A DNA stretch of 64,000 nt, taken from Chamaecyparis obtusa (Eukaryota; Streptophyta; Pinopsida; Cupressales; Cupressaceae). The DNA lies in assembly GCA_027943335.1 (NCBI GenBank), contig BSBK01001582.1:1-64000 (forward strand). Direction: 5' to 3'. The notes below the pieces were generated by a model. The model was not told where the DNA came from and made no database searches. It worked only from the letters and a program-made list of their open reading frames with translations. Shown in pieces: positions 1-13,300 of this stretch. Positions within the stretch are counted from its first letter, which is position 1, and each line of letters starts with the position of its first letter. The position numbers and the translations under genes were made by a program.

Positions 1-2496
1 ATGGGTGATGCAGCCGTTGTGCACTATGAATCAAACAACATGGATAACATGTATTTTTTTTATTAATGGTTGTAGATTGGGTTCCGTTCATAAAGTTTGA
101 GTTTATCCCCCATTACAGAGGCCTCCCCACCATCATAAAAATAATGTTTTGTGCAATTCCAAAGAACTACTAGAGGAGGGCTATTCTCAAGGCCTTTCTA
201 TCATTCACTCCATTAAGGATGAATGCATTTTATTTTAGAGTGGGTTGGATTGCCTAGCTTTGGTTGTATCCCACTTGGGTCATTCCCTCTCACCAGCCTT
301 GTTAAGACAAGCTCGAGAGGCAGACCTTCTAAAGCTTAATTGCACTACTTTGAAATTAAAGATAGATTCAAGTGAGTTTGGTATTTCAATCACCTAGTTA
401 AGGGGGAGAGCATATCCCTACCACTGTAAATCTCCAAACACATCAAACATGGGATTATTTTTGTGACCTTTTTCTAACTAAGGGGATTTTGGTGGATCTA
501 GTATTTTGATCACCCAATTAAGGAGAGAGCATATCCCTACCACCTTAATCCAAAAATACATCCCCTAATTAATCTATGTTTTGAAATGAAAGCATTAAGG
601 AAATAACCACAATAGATGATCGAATTTCAATTGCAAACTTTGATGTTAAACCTGCACAAAACTTGTTAATGATTTAAAGTTCCACTATGCCATAAGCTAA
701 AAGAAATGGATTAGTAGCCTAAGGTTAGAAATAATTAGCATTCAAATCAACTGACAAACGATACATTGCTTGATACATATTAACGATGTTTGTGTAGGAG
801 TCATAAAACTTTCCATCTTCGTCAATCTTTTTTTGTGATCTTACCCACTTGAGTCTTGAAGCTTCGACATTTCTCTCTTTTCAATGCCTTTCTTGATCTA
901 AAAGCTAGTAATCTTCTAATAATTTTCTTGAATTTCATGCTTAGTTAGAAATTATTTAGCTATCATTCTTTATCCTAAAAAACATAAGCTATCATCCAAG
1001 AGTTAGTGACCCAAAAAGTTCTAATCAATAATAGGGCTTGCATAATGGTTCTTATATTTATAACAACTTGATATTTGTTTTGATAACCTTGAAGTGTCGC
1101 TATATACTTGTTAATAGAATCCCGTTCATCTTCCCTTCAATTTTTTTCAATAGCTTTTTGTTTACGTACGCAATGAGAAATCCTTCTCTTTAATGCTTTG
1201 GAAAGTTGGAACCCAAGGATTTGTCACACAATTTTCTTCAACTTAGATAGTCCTGTCATTCCCTGCGCTAATCTGCTCTATTTCTGAACTTGCAAAACAA
1301 TAAACCTGTAAAAAAAATACTTAGCAATAAGGGCGTAGGCCCCACGGTGATTATAAAAAATGTATGTTTGTAATATGAGTCAATTGAAGATTAAAATCAA
1401 ACCAACATACCCATGAAACATTAACTTGGAAATTAAATAAGTTTAAGCAAATGCAAACAGTAGTTTTCTCAAACCGTCCCATGGTCCTCTATCTCCAAGG
1501 ATCCATTTGATCTATTTGATGGCTCTCAACAACACATAAGATAAGATCATTTAAATGGATGATAACTCAAAGAAGGAGTTATATGAAGTACATAATGCAA
1601 TCTCTAAGCTACTATGAGAGTTGATAATGATAAATGCAAGATGAAAGATGTGAAAATGAACTAAGATAAAAGGATGAAGATACAATTGATAAAACTAAAC
1701 CATTATAAAAAGGATCTTAACTAAGATGCAAATGCAAATGATATGAAATGGAAATGATACTAAATCATGGAAACTACACTAAAAACTATGATGCAAGCTG
1801 CAAATGGATTCATGATGCTCACATGGATGCAAAATAACACTAGCACGACTTCAATATGCAAAGATTGTGGATGGATTTTCCTTCAAAATGGAAGCCTATT
1901 TATAGGATTTCTAGGGCCAAGGGATGAGGTGGTATGAGGAAATGGTTAGGATTTAATTTGTTAAAAATGAAGGGTTGAGATGTTCCTGGGTGGAGAACAT
2001 AAGGTTGCCATATTCCTTCCAAGCCATAGGGTGACAAGTGTGACTTGTTTGAGCCAATTTGAAGGCATGTGTCCCAAGACGTTGCAAGACGGTTGGAATA
2101 GAGGGCATGTGTCCAAAGAGGACAAATGACAAAGCTTGTTGGTTGAAGAGGATGAAATATCCTTGCCATGTGGCCTTGGTGATTAAGAGAAAGAATCTCT
2201 AAAATTTGGAGGATAAATACCCATTTATTTATTAGAAAATTGGAATTACATGTGACAAGATGAGGTGACAATAATGAGAAGGGAATTGAGAAATGAAGTG
2301 GAATTGATTTGGGGTGAAAGAATTAAATTAATTTAATGGGAGGTGGAAGATTATTAAGAGATAGGAACTATCTAATTAAACATTGAAATTTAACTATATA
2401 TAGAGAAAATAATTACTGATTAAACAAATGGGTATTTAATTGATTTAATTACCAAACCAATTTTATGCATATACATATATAAACAAAAATAAAAAC
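1..2496. other. AT-rich intergenic stretch, possible old LTR debris
   Basis: I see no supportable gene here. On the minus strand a strong plant-type TATA box (CCTATAAATAGG, plus-strand 1895-1906) lies in a stretch whose build resembles the 3' LTR of the Gypsy element near 57 kb: short A-rich text on one side, AT-rich text on the other. No LTR ends, primer-binding site or TSD could be placed, so retroelement origin is only a guess. Confidence 0.25.
379..543. repeat. Pair of imperfect ~44-bp direct repeats
   Basis: A block ending GAGCATATCCCTACCAC occurs at 379-423 and again, with several mismatches, at 501-543. The period is about 121 bp. It looks like a local duplication in old intergenic DNA. 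Confidence 0.55.

Positions 2497-2557
<61 letters not shown>
2497..2557. repeat. Compound (CA)n(GA)n microsatellite
   Basis: An uninterrupted run of CA dinucleotides (2497-2512) passes directly into a long GA run ending near 2557. Open frames on the minus strand across it (LSLSLS runs) are repeat artefacts. Confidence 0.95.
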
Positions 2558-2562
<5 letters not shown>

Positions 2563-3234
2563 TGAACTAAGCCTACCCAAGCAAGGACAAAAAAGAGAGA
2601 AAGCCAAATGAAAGAAGAAAGAAACAACACATCCTCAACATGCAGGAGTAGACCAACAAGGAAGAGGGAGAAGCCACAAGGTGCTCGAGGAGAGGGAAAC
2701 AAACACCACCACAGATTTGGAAGCAACACAAAGAAAGACAACACGAAGAGGGGAAGGAGGATAAGAAACAAGAGGCCAACCACGATAGAACTAGAGACAT
2801 AGAGGAAAAGTAATCAGGGGTGTGGGAGATGATTTTTAAGGGACAATAACAGAGGATGCCAAGGACTCAAAGTCCACCCTTCATCTTGATTAAGATTGGA
2901 GGGGTGGTTGCTAATTTCGATGGCTTCCTTAAGTTTACGTTTGAAAAAACATCTTCCTTAGAAAGGATAACAACACTCTTTGAACATATGTGGTGCTTCG
3001 TGGAGGTACAGTGGTCAGCCAAGACAGATTTGAGGACCCAATCATGCCTGATATCGACACAATGCTCTTTTATTCCAGTGTTGAAAGATCTGCTAGTCTC
3101 ACCAATCTAAGGGACACCACAAGAGAAAACAATCTTGTAGACTCTCGAGTCAAGAAAGATGTTTGTTGGGTCTTTGAGTGAAGGGGTATGAAGCTTCACT
3201 ATGGAGAAGGGCTTGAAGGCACAAGGAATATATA
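2558..3234. other. Stretch without recognisable gene
   Basis: Purine-rich sequence continues for about 250 bases after the microsatellite. Short open frames at 2608-2802 and 2856-3110 show no family motif, have no splice or promoter context and are not supported as genes. Confidence 0.4.
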
Positions 3235-3459
3235 GCGGCTAAGCTCCCTACAAAACGCACCAATGACAAAAAAAAATATCAAACTTTTTTTTTTCCTAGA
3301 TTTGCAGAAATACAACAATTTTTTTGCAATTTTTTGATGGTTTTCGACCACAAAATATGCAAATCATGAAGAACATATGGTGAAAATTTCACGAAAATCT
3401 ATTATATTTTCCATTTTTTGAAATTTGTCAACAATGCATTTTGTAGGGAGCTTAGCCGC
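3235..3459. mobile_element. MITE-like terminal-inverted-repeat element
   Basis: A 225-bp unit is bounded by inverted repeats. The first 21 bases (GCGGCTAAGCTCCCTAC and on) are perfectly inverted at the right end, and about 15 more match with five mismatches. The interior is A/T-rich and non-coding. This is what a non-autonomous DNA transposon looks like. I could not find a convincing TSD, so the superfamily is not assigned. It lies about 0.9 kb upstream of the TMEM128-like start codon. Confidence 0.6.
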
Positions 3460-4330
3460 ATCCCAAAGAATAACTCTCTTATGAAGGATCTTAGATATTT
3501 TTTAGGATAAAGTGCCTACAACATTACTTTATCAGTATTTGAATTGGAATAGTATCAAATGGGTGGCATCCTCAAGACTTAAAAATGTATCTATGTAAGC
3601 AACACCTCCATACTTTCTCTTAAAAACCTCCTAATTATCTAAGAACCTATATTTTTATCAAAATCTAGATATGCTAATTTATATTTTGAGGAATTAAAAC
3701 TTCAGGACTTTTGGTCGAGCCCATGTAATTTAAATCTGTGTGCCATAAAAAAACACTAAACGGCCATAAAGAGAGCGGACCCAGAAATCCGTACACCCGT
3801 ACGCACTACTCGGAGCAACATGTGCCCTCCAAATACATCAGATAGCCTGTCAACGATTAGACCCAATTTTTCTTCTGCAAAACAGATTATAATGTTTCTT
3901 TATGTGACAACAATATCTGAGAGTATGGCCTTTTTCATCACCAGTTTTCTTGGATTTGACGAAATAAATAGAAACACTTGTTTAAAAGATATTAAATTGA
4001 AAACTATGACAAAATCCTCCGAATTGATATCATGATTTTTCCCAAATCCGAAATCCGCAAGACCAAACAAACAGAAAAGATTTCTTCAAGAACTACCTTG
4101 AACTCTCCGTAATTTTGTTTTATATTCAGTTGCCAATAAAAAAAAGCCTGCAATTCAGAGAGACCCATAATTCAGAGCAGAGCGCAGAGCACGTATTCAA
4201 AGAATTATTTCCTTTCCCAGTTGAATTTCTTTACTTTCGAATTCCAGTTATTGATGCCTGCAAAATTTGGGAGAATTTGTTTTGGAGACCATTATCCCTT
4301 GACAGGCTTTTACAGATTAAAATTGTTGGA
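3460..4330 (+). promoter_or_regulatory. Upstream region and probable 5' UTR of the TMEM128-like gene
   Basis: This stretch precedes the gene. A weak TATA-like TTATATT lies near 4119 and a purine-rich leader-like segment (4150-4200) follows. The frame is open upstream to a possible Met at 4115, but that extension has no membrane-protein character, and plant family members as I recall them begin close to the MPSG Met. The TSS cannot be fixed from sequence alone. Confidence 0.3.
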
Positions 4331-7300
4331 ATGCCCAGTGGAGGAGCATTTGTTAGACAGAGGCATAATACTTCTGGATATTCGTCAAGCGGTGGAGAGG
4401 ATTTAGAAGAGGGGGATACAGCCGAGTCTCCAATGGCTTGGGTACCCTCTTCTTCTTCTTCTTCCTCCAGGATTAATGGGTGGTGCCACGGCATTGAAAA
4501 CCTTATGTGGGTGGTTTCTGCTGCCTTTATTTTATACTATGGAGACCTCCATTCCAATTTCTTTTCGCTATTGGTTCGAGACAGCCGAATCAGGCGGTTA
4601 GTACTATTCATTTTTGTTAATGTTTTAATATGCATTGCAGGTCTTGGGTCGTCTTTTACTTTGACGGACCGATGCTACAGACTGATCAGTATTTTGTTTC
4701 TTGCTCTTCAATATGTGAGCCTTTTTTGATGTGCATTGCTTTTGGGTCTTGGCATTGGATTTACAAATGATTGAAACATAAGCTAGGCATCAGAACCAAT
4801 TCACTGCTTTGACATAGTGGGAATGCATTTCAGAGGAAATTTTTTCGACAAATGGGTTTGATCTTGGTACCACTCTGGGCCATTTTTCTTGTCCCTACTT
4901 CTTGGTAAATCTTGCGTCTGGCTATGGACTGTGCTATACTCTTTTTGGAGTATATTTTGCAATTATTTCAAGACGACTTCATGAAATGTTTACAGAGTTA
5001 TTCCTGTGGATGGTTTGAACCTGGGTTGTACCCTTTCTAGTATTATACAGCAAACTCATAAAACATCTCCCCCTTTTTCTTTACATTCCATTTGGGAGGG
5101 TGTTTTTTGAGCTTTGCTTACGAAGAATGTTTTGAGTTGGTATAAAAACAAAAACAGGTTTGAACTGAGAAATTGGGGCTTCGGGTTAAGGATAAGGAAC
5201 GTATTAGATCCTTTTATACGTTTGCAAGAATCATTAAATAATGATTGTCAGCTCAGAAAATGGTAAAAATTCAATTAGTGCCGCATACACTAATATCTTA
5301 TCCAGAAACATGGTTCGTGGGTAATAAATTACAAACATTATTTGCTTAGGAGAGAAACCTTAGTTCTTCCATATTTTCAGTTTCACTATTATAAGATAGA
5401 CATATTTCTGTCTTCATATACATACAGCAGAAAATTCAAGAAACGAGATGAGATTGATTGACCTGAACAACAATTCAACGGACAGAATTATCGTTGAGAA
5501 ATGGAATGATTACTGGATAATCTCAGACTCAGATTTTACTTTTCCTAAATGTATTTTTTGGTTCTCATTTGGCCGTCCAACTGTTGCAGGCGAGAAATAG
5601 TCTAAGAAACAGCAGTTTCTGATAAAAACACTTTCCAATCTGTTTCTGGTAGTCCAGATTCTCGATATAAATGGATAAAGCTGTTCGGATTCCTACAATT
5701 AACTTGATAGATCCTAGTGACCTGAAATGTTCTGCTTAGTTTCTGGAAGCTCCATGCCACAAGAGACCTTGCGATTTGATTGCCTCTATCCCAGAAGCTG
5801 CAGGCTGATACTGGCACAAATCTCATTGCCAATATTTTTTGACCTTGACTATGAGGAAAATGGAGTTTCGTCAAGGTTTTGTGCATTTTCGCTTTGGCTG
5901 TGATATCTTTAGGTATCTATCTCAGTGCCTTCCTGTATCTCGTCTTCCTGTACCCAACTTTTACATGCTTTGTTGTTGCTCTTGGCTATTTTGTGCCTGT
6001 GGCCTATTGGATATAGGTGAACCCTCTCACCTGCCATGCAGAACTGAACCTGATGTGCTTTTAGCCTTCACGGGGCGTTGGTCAATCCTCCTTGATGTAG
6101 TGTAATTCCTGGGTCACAAGAATTGTTTGACTTCCAATGAATGATCCAAATCTGCTGCTGGAGAATTTCTCCACAGTCGAGCTTCCAACTTGGGCATCCT
6201 AGTAAAGCATGGTTTTACATTAGGCCTTGAGCCTCATCAGCTCAAAAAATAAAGGCAAACCAAAAGCATTTTGTGTTCTAGTCTATGTTACTGGATCTGG
6301 GAGGACCTGGCGCAAAACTTAGCCCAAATGTCCCAGGCATGCCCAAGGCAAGTCAAGGGCAACCTTTCTACATCTGAGATGTATGTGGGCGTGTTTGTGG
6401 CACTCTTATACCCACCCATAAAAAAAGATGCGATTATATAATTTAAAAAAAAAAACTTAATTTAATCCTCCTAAGTGGGCATTGGAGGAGGCATATTGAG
6501 AATTTGTAAATACTTCTTTTTGGAGGGAAAAGTTGGGCATGCAAGTGTCTATATAAGCAGGGCATTTGGTCAAATGATTTATGTTTGTTTATGATCTCAA
6601 TTCCCTCAAATAGATTGGACATCCTATTCATTTGCCATGGGAGATTGGAGGATGGAAATCCCCTGATTTCTATCATTGGATCAGCAGATGAAAACAGACT
6701 TGGGAAATCTCATTCAAGGATTGTATTGGAGCATGAATGTTGGTACATAATTTGAGGGTCATTGATAAATTCATTTTTGATTTATATTTCATTGTTGAAT
6801 CTCAATAATTTTGGGTTCAAGGCTGTTTGTGCAAGGCTAGCTCGGGCGAAAATTTATTGTTTGGGTGGCTTCATTGGTGCCATGGTTGGTACCAGTTGGG
6901 CAGCTTCAATAGTGTCTTAAATTGATTTGTCTGGCAGTTAGTATAGCACAATTCTGCTGTCATTTGGCAGCTGGTATAACACCAATCTTTGTTAACTGTA
7001 TTTTTGGTTTTGTAAGTGCGTAATTGAATTATTGACAATCTACTGGTTCTGATATGTTGGAGCGATCTGTCATAGATTTGCAGATTAAATAGACAATTTT
7101 GTTCTTGCATACAGCTCTTTTAGGACTAATTACAGATTACTGTTGTTTGTGCTATTGGTAATAATTGTGGTGAGAACAGTCTGAATTTTCAGTGTAGGAA
7201 ATTACAGTTTTCTGTCCTAATTGATTCATAAATGATTTTTTGTTTCTCTTGTGAATTCTGAACAAAAAAGTAGTGAGGTAGTGGGCTGCTTGCAACCAAT

Positions 7301-10300
7301 AGTTGTAATCAAATAATTTTAAGTGCTAGTTTCTGGATTCAATTGTGTATTCCTTTTTTCCATCAACGTTTCGGATCATACTACATGATCCATCATCAGG
7401 ATGCTAGAGAGAAAAGAGACATGATCCAGCATCCTGATGATGGATCATGTAGTATGATCCGAAACGTTGATGAATAAAAGGAATACACAATTGAATCCAG
7501 AAACTAGCACTTAATATTATGGATTGTGGAAATCTAATGGATCTGATCAAATAATTTGTTCCTGAATCGTAACTCATTATTTTGACTTCTGAAAGTAATT
7601 CGGTTAATATTTTGTGGAAACAATATTAGAATTGGAATTAAATAACAGATAATATTCTATTCAAGATATTACATACAGAAAGTGCTATGCTATATACAAT
7701 CCATAATCCTTAAAGATCTGAACAGGAAAACTGATTAACATTGACACCTAATGTGGTGCTTGGTCAAGACATCAATTGTCGAATAGTTGACATATTGTAA
7801 CCTAAGCTGTAGCATCTATCCTAAGTGACGATGGTGGATCCTTGCATTGCTTGTTTTTGCTCCCTCTTCTGCTCATGACTGGGAGCTGGTATATCTATCA
7901 TCATTGGTCCAATTTGTTATTGAGAGCATTTGCATATTTGGTTTTATTATCATGCATGTAATCTGAAGCTAACAATCAGCAAGTTACTCTTCATTAATTT
8001 ATATTTTGCATCATATATTTCACAAAAAATCAGGGGTCGTCATTAGAGTAGAGGTCACAAGTTCTTCATATATGGACAAAAATGGAAGGCTCTCTGTAGG
8101 TTCAAAATAAGAAGGTTGTGGAGGGGGCTTCATCCATCTCGATCCTTTCTTTAGCAAAGGATTATTTTGATTTTGATTAGGGTTGGTGGGGGGGGAGTGG
8201 CTTTTTGCATTGATTTTTTTTTTTAAAGTTAAACAAAAGGTGGTTAGCTTGCCAAATTTTGCAGAAATGCATTTCTAGGGACAAAATTTGTCTCGGGTTC
8301 GCTTGGGTTCCGCAGGGCTGAACCCACAGGCTAGGACTGGAACCCTGCTCAGATCCACAACGGATCAAGTCCGGACTGCAAGCTGGGTTGGAACTGGCAC
8401 GAGACCTGGCTTCCTAACCCTATGAACTGCTAACATAGAATGTTGGTACAATAATATAAATACTATCCTCAATATAAAGAAGGCTGGGGCCGGAACCCTG
8501 CTCAGACAACGGATTGAATCCGGACTATGACTTGGGTTGGAACTGGCACTAGAACTGGCCTCCTACCCCTATGAACCGGTAGCATAGAATGTTGGTACAT
8601 AAATATGAAAAACTACCCTCAATATAACGAAGGTACCAGTAGGAAATAAATTGCAAAAAATTAAAAAACAGCTGCGCATGTGCAATGAATGGCTAAATGG
8701 CAATGAAGTCAAAACCACTTAGTACTTTTTATACAATTTTTAGGATTAAAAGGTTTAACTATGAAATATTGATGAAAAATAACAGCAATACTGCTAGAAT
8801 ATACAAGATGGAATGCCTAGGAATTTTGCAGAAGCAACCATGAAAATAAGAAAAGGTTCTCTAAATAAAACAATAAATATTTACAAAAGTTCTCAAGTTA
8901 CCCTAATATAATTGCAAATCATTTTTGGTTCATTTTAGATGTCTTTGAGAATATGAAATGAGAGCAATGAAGTTTTTTGCTTTACGTTTTCCCCTTGTAA
9001 TGCTATATATTATGTAAGACAGGTTGCAATGGCTGAAAAATTAAGGAAAGAGGAAAAAGACACTGGTAGCTTATGCTGTGATTGGGTAAAATAAGAAAGG
9101 ATGGGATGCATAACAAATATAATAACTTGGCTACAAGTAGGGTAAGGACTTGAGGAAATGATAAATTAGAGGGAGGGACTGATGGTTATAAATTATAATA
9201 GAAGCATTGCTTGGGTGTGACTTCGAAGGTTGAAGGGTTTATCAAATGATCCAGTGGTAGACTTAAAAGGATCAAGGGTTTACCTCATCAATTGATGCAG
9301 TGGGAGATGTTGAGGAAACAGGCGCAGCTCGTCCAATAAGACTGCAAGTAGGGAAAGCTATGGTTAATAAAACAAATCAGAAAACAATTGAGCAATGATG
9401 TTTTTTTTAAATGGTATGGAAAAATGTTTGTGGCTCCTAATAAACTTAGAAGCAATCTCTTGGTGTCTGATTTATCAGAAGATCTATAATTTAGTTAGCA
9501 TTGGGATTAATTGTTTTCATAATGATAATCTGGTATGCAGCTAAAAGATCTTCAAACAGTTGTGCAGGAAAAGAACATATAGATCAACAATGCAAGCGGA
9601 AACAGTAACCAAATAATGAAAGGTGAGGGACAGAGCAAGGCAGTATGCAGTGAGCCCCTCTAAAGTGCCAAGCATTTTTTGTGTAAAATGTCATTGTATG
9701 AGATGTGCCTGTAGAGATTGAAGCAAGCTAATAAATTAATACTCCACTAGTAATTATAGAGACAAAAGCGATGTACTCTATATTATTGTTTTTCTAACCA
9801 TGCATAAACCTGAAATTTGTGTTTCCAATAGGATAGAAAGTAAGAGCATTGGTAGAGATGAACAAAGACAAAACTGGCCAAACAAACTTAAGAAAATAAG
9901 CAAGCAATCTTCATCAGTCTGGTGATGGATTGAAATCAACAAAGGAAATCATATCATCCAGTGAAATCAATTTTAAAGTAAAATCAGTACAATTGAACAA
10001 TAAATAAAGGAAAGCACACACATTTTAGGATTGAAACCATAATCTTAAATTAAATAATATTAAACTTAATGGGTGCACCTGAAATCAATACTGAACTATT
10101 GTGGATTTGTCGATGATGTTGTTGCCTTCCTCAAGGTTTCTAAAGTTTCTATGGGGAATTCAAGGAGGATGACTGGCAATGGTTACAACATGTGGCGAAG
10201 GTAACACAAAAGTTGATATGACTGTTGGATAATGGTAGTACTAAGGATCATCAAGTGTTGTAGATGCTCCGTGCTCAAAGTTGAAGCTTCTAGGTGAAAC

Positions 10301-13300
10301 AAGTGACCAGAAATGAATTGAGTGGCCTCACATATAGAACTCTGAATGAATTTGAGTAATCTAAATGCATAGAGGTAAGTTTAGGGCAGTGGAAGCCCAA
10401 GAGATGACAATGATTGTCCATGCATAAATTTCGCATATTAAGATTTTTTTCGGGGATGCTGCTAGAAATTATGTATCTTTTTGAGCTCTTTGCTATGGTG
10501 CAGTTGGATTTCAGTTTCAGTGCCTCCAATTGCAGATTTTGAGCTATTTTTGTGGCAGTACATTCTTGCATTACCAAATCTAAACTTATTACGCACCAAA
10601 ACAAAGTTGCGACTGATTGATCCTCCTCAGCCTTAGCACTCTGCTTCAGAGATGGCCTATGCTAGCAGATGGCTCTCAGGTCAGCTACCTTCATCATACA
10701 AGTGACAAACAACAAATAGAAAACAAGGATCTCATCAATTTACCTGGATCTCTCATGCACTAGATTGGCTTCTGCTGTGACATGAGCTATAAGAAACGCT
10801 CGTTTATATGTCAGAAAGAACTGGAAATGCCAGGCTATTTCAGCTCTGCAAAGGCAGTCGATAGACACATTTTGGGTCCACTTAAAGGCATGGTGAATGA
10901 TTCTGAGCAGGAGGCTGGCTGTGCTGGGTGGATGAGAATACTGTGTATTTTCACAGCACAATTTTCCACCAACATATCTCCGGTCAATCCCCAATGCAGA
11001 TGGACAATAATCTTCAGCGATTTCCAACAACAAAAATCTTTTCAGCCAACTCAACTATTCCCTTCCAGTTGCCTGCTACTTTGATACCATATAGAATTCA
11101 GAGAATGAAATCATAATCTTATTTTTTTGTTCTAAGTTGCCCATATGGGTACACTTACGAGAACTGGGTATGTGTGTGTATATTATATACAAAAAATTAA
11201 AAGAAATATATAAAATTGTAAAACTAAATACATTTGATAGCATGATACTTCATCATTGATCAATGCCAAATGCCAAAATGGCAGTGATAAAGATAAAGAT
11301 TGCATTTACATTTGTCTACATTGGTGCATTACGTCAACAATAGTTGCATTTAATTAACCATGTCTTATGTTTAATTAAATCACATGCATATCATTTTAAT
11401 CATTATGGCATTGGTTATCAAATCAATTATAATTGAATTAAAATCAAACATATGCATTCATCACCATGTTTGCATTATTTTAATCATAAGCAGAATGAAA
11501 CATTGTTTATAGCATTAAAGTAACTAAAGCATGTAAAACATAAAAAACATCATCATGTATATATTTGTGCATGTAGCGATACAACAACATAGTCTCAAAA
11601 ACATAAACATATACAATCAACTCTCATCCATAGGATCATTACTACCAGAGCCCTCTGGGCCTCGACGTGGAGAAGGTCGAGGAATGGAGGAATGCCTATG
11701 AGATGTCATAGACTGTGAATGGCTCCTTAAGGAGCTCCACATCTCTATTCCTCGTATAACTCCTCTCAACTCCTGTAGCTCCTATTTAGTTTGAGCTAGC
11801 TCACACTACACTTTGTCCAATTGCTCCCGTTCCTCTTTCGCTATCTACAGCTCCACTCTAACTGGATCAAATATATCAACACGTCTCCCTATGTCTTGAT
11901 GTGGTACATAAGCTACCTACGAGGACGATGGGATACGTGAATCTATAGCCATATCTTTGAGCACGCGACCCACAAAGTCACACCATCCGTCACTGCCAAC
12001 AACAATATATCAGACATAATAACATCAGTATCATCATGGATATATCATAAAACATACATATATACATAAGAACATATATCACAGTTTCCTTACCTAGGTC
12101 TCCCTCTTGCCATCTTGGACCGTAGGCAACTAGAGTTGGTGGTACTATGCCATGGGATGGGGTTGGGGGCATCGATGAGCTACTCTCTCCGCACTCGCGT
12201 ATGTGTAATCCCCTACTAGGTGGCGGCTCTAAAGCGGCCTTTCGTGGTTGTCTTCTCAAGGGTGTGCCCTCTATCTCCTCCACATCCTCATCTACTCCCT
12301 AGCCGTCTCCAATAGGTCCCTCCTAGTCCTCTACTCCAGGCTGGTCATCCTCACTCCCCTCCTCGTCATGGTCCTCCTGCTCCTCATCTCTCTTTGCTTG
12401 TGCTCCTAGTCTCACCCAAGGCCCAGGATCACCTATGGGGTAGCTTGTTGGTAAGATGAGCCACATCCCATGATACTCCTGGTGTCTCCGATACTCTTTG
12501 AGTGTGCCTGCATCATCAATGTCACCTAGCACCTTTACATCTTGTCCCTCCTTCGCTGTTGAATCAGTATCCTCAATATCATCTGGTGTTGGTGTTGGTG
12601 TTGGTGCTGCCCGTGTCTATAGATCAACACCTCTTGGTGCACCCTGTGAGAAACCAAATTGTCTCCTCACTCTATCAAAATAAAAGGGACCAATGTAGCC
12701 GTGACGACTCTCCAGAAAGTGATCTCTCTACATACATCTCATTTGCCGTATTGTATCTATCCATAACACCATCCAACGATATGGTCTCCATCTGATATTG
12801 GTTGGCTGCAACCAATTGAGGGTCATCCTTCCAGTACAACAAATCTTCCTGCTACCATGCATTGCTCAGTGGATAGTCGAAGACTCATGGATTTGTCGGT
12901 ACTATCTTGATAGGACATCTAGCGGGCCGCTTGCAGGTAATGTGCTCAAACATCCACACTTGTAGCAATGTGCGTGTGCTCAAGCTCTTCCATTGATAGC
13001 GGACATATTTCCCTAACTCATTATACAGATGAGAAAGCATACTCCTCCCCTAAGAGAAGACAGTACGCTGCTGCTCCATGCTCCGAATAACGTGGGTAAG
13101 ACACTAGGAATTTAGTGCCTCTGCAATCTGGCGTCACCACTACTGCAACTGTGTATTACAAAATCTTCCTGATTGAGGGCACATCCTCAAAAGCGTATAA
13201 GAGAAAATCTAGTATATGAGCGTGTAAAAGTTAGCATAGTTTTCTAAAGTTTCAGAAGGGCATTTTAAATGGATTTTCTGCACCATGTGTCTTTGAAACA

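Larger units (their letters stand above)
7321..7512. repeat. Foldback: 85-bp inverted repeat with 22-bp loop
   Basis: Arms 7321-7405 and 7428-7512 are reverse complements with only about two or three mismatches, in the TTTTTTCC / GAATAAAA stretch. They are separated by a short purine-rich loop. Weaker symmetry continues a few bases outward. Because it lies in a transcribed intron, the pre-mRNA would form a long hairpin. Each arm carries a hammerhead-ribozyme-like core in opposite orientation. Confidence 0.9.

Noticed and set aside
2608..3181. Short plus-strand ORFs after the GA microsatellite as a gene
   Set aside because: No domain, no splice context, and composition follows the purine-rich surroundings.
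4115..4330. In-frame upstream Met extending the TMEM128-like protein by 72 residues
   Set aside because: The extension has no family similarity or signal-like character, plant homologues as I recall them start near the MPSG Met, and this stretch reads like a 5' UTR.
4598..4729. Continuation of exon 1 past the donor, giving a 133-residue protein ending at 4729
   Set aside because: The donor at 4597 and acceptor at 16829 rejoin the conserved protein in phase, and the read-through tail has no family match.
10290..11116. Overlapping open frames on both strands near 10.3-11.1 kb
   Set aside because: No motifs, overlapping on opposite strands, inside an intron, with no support for either.
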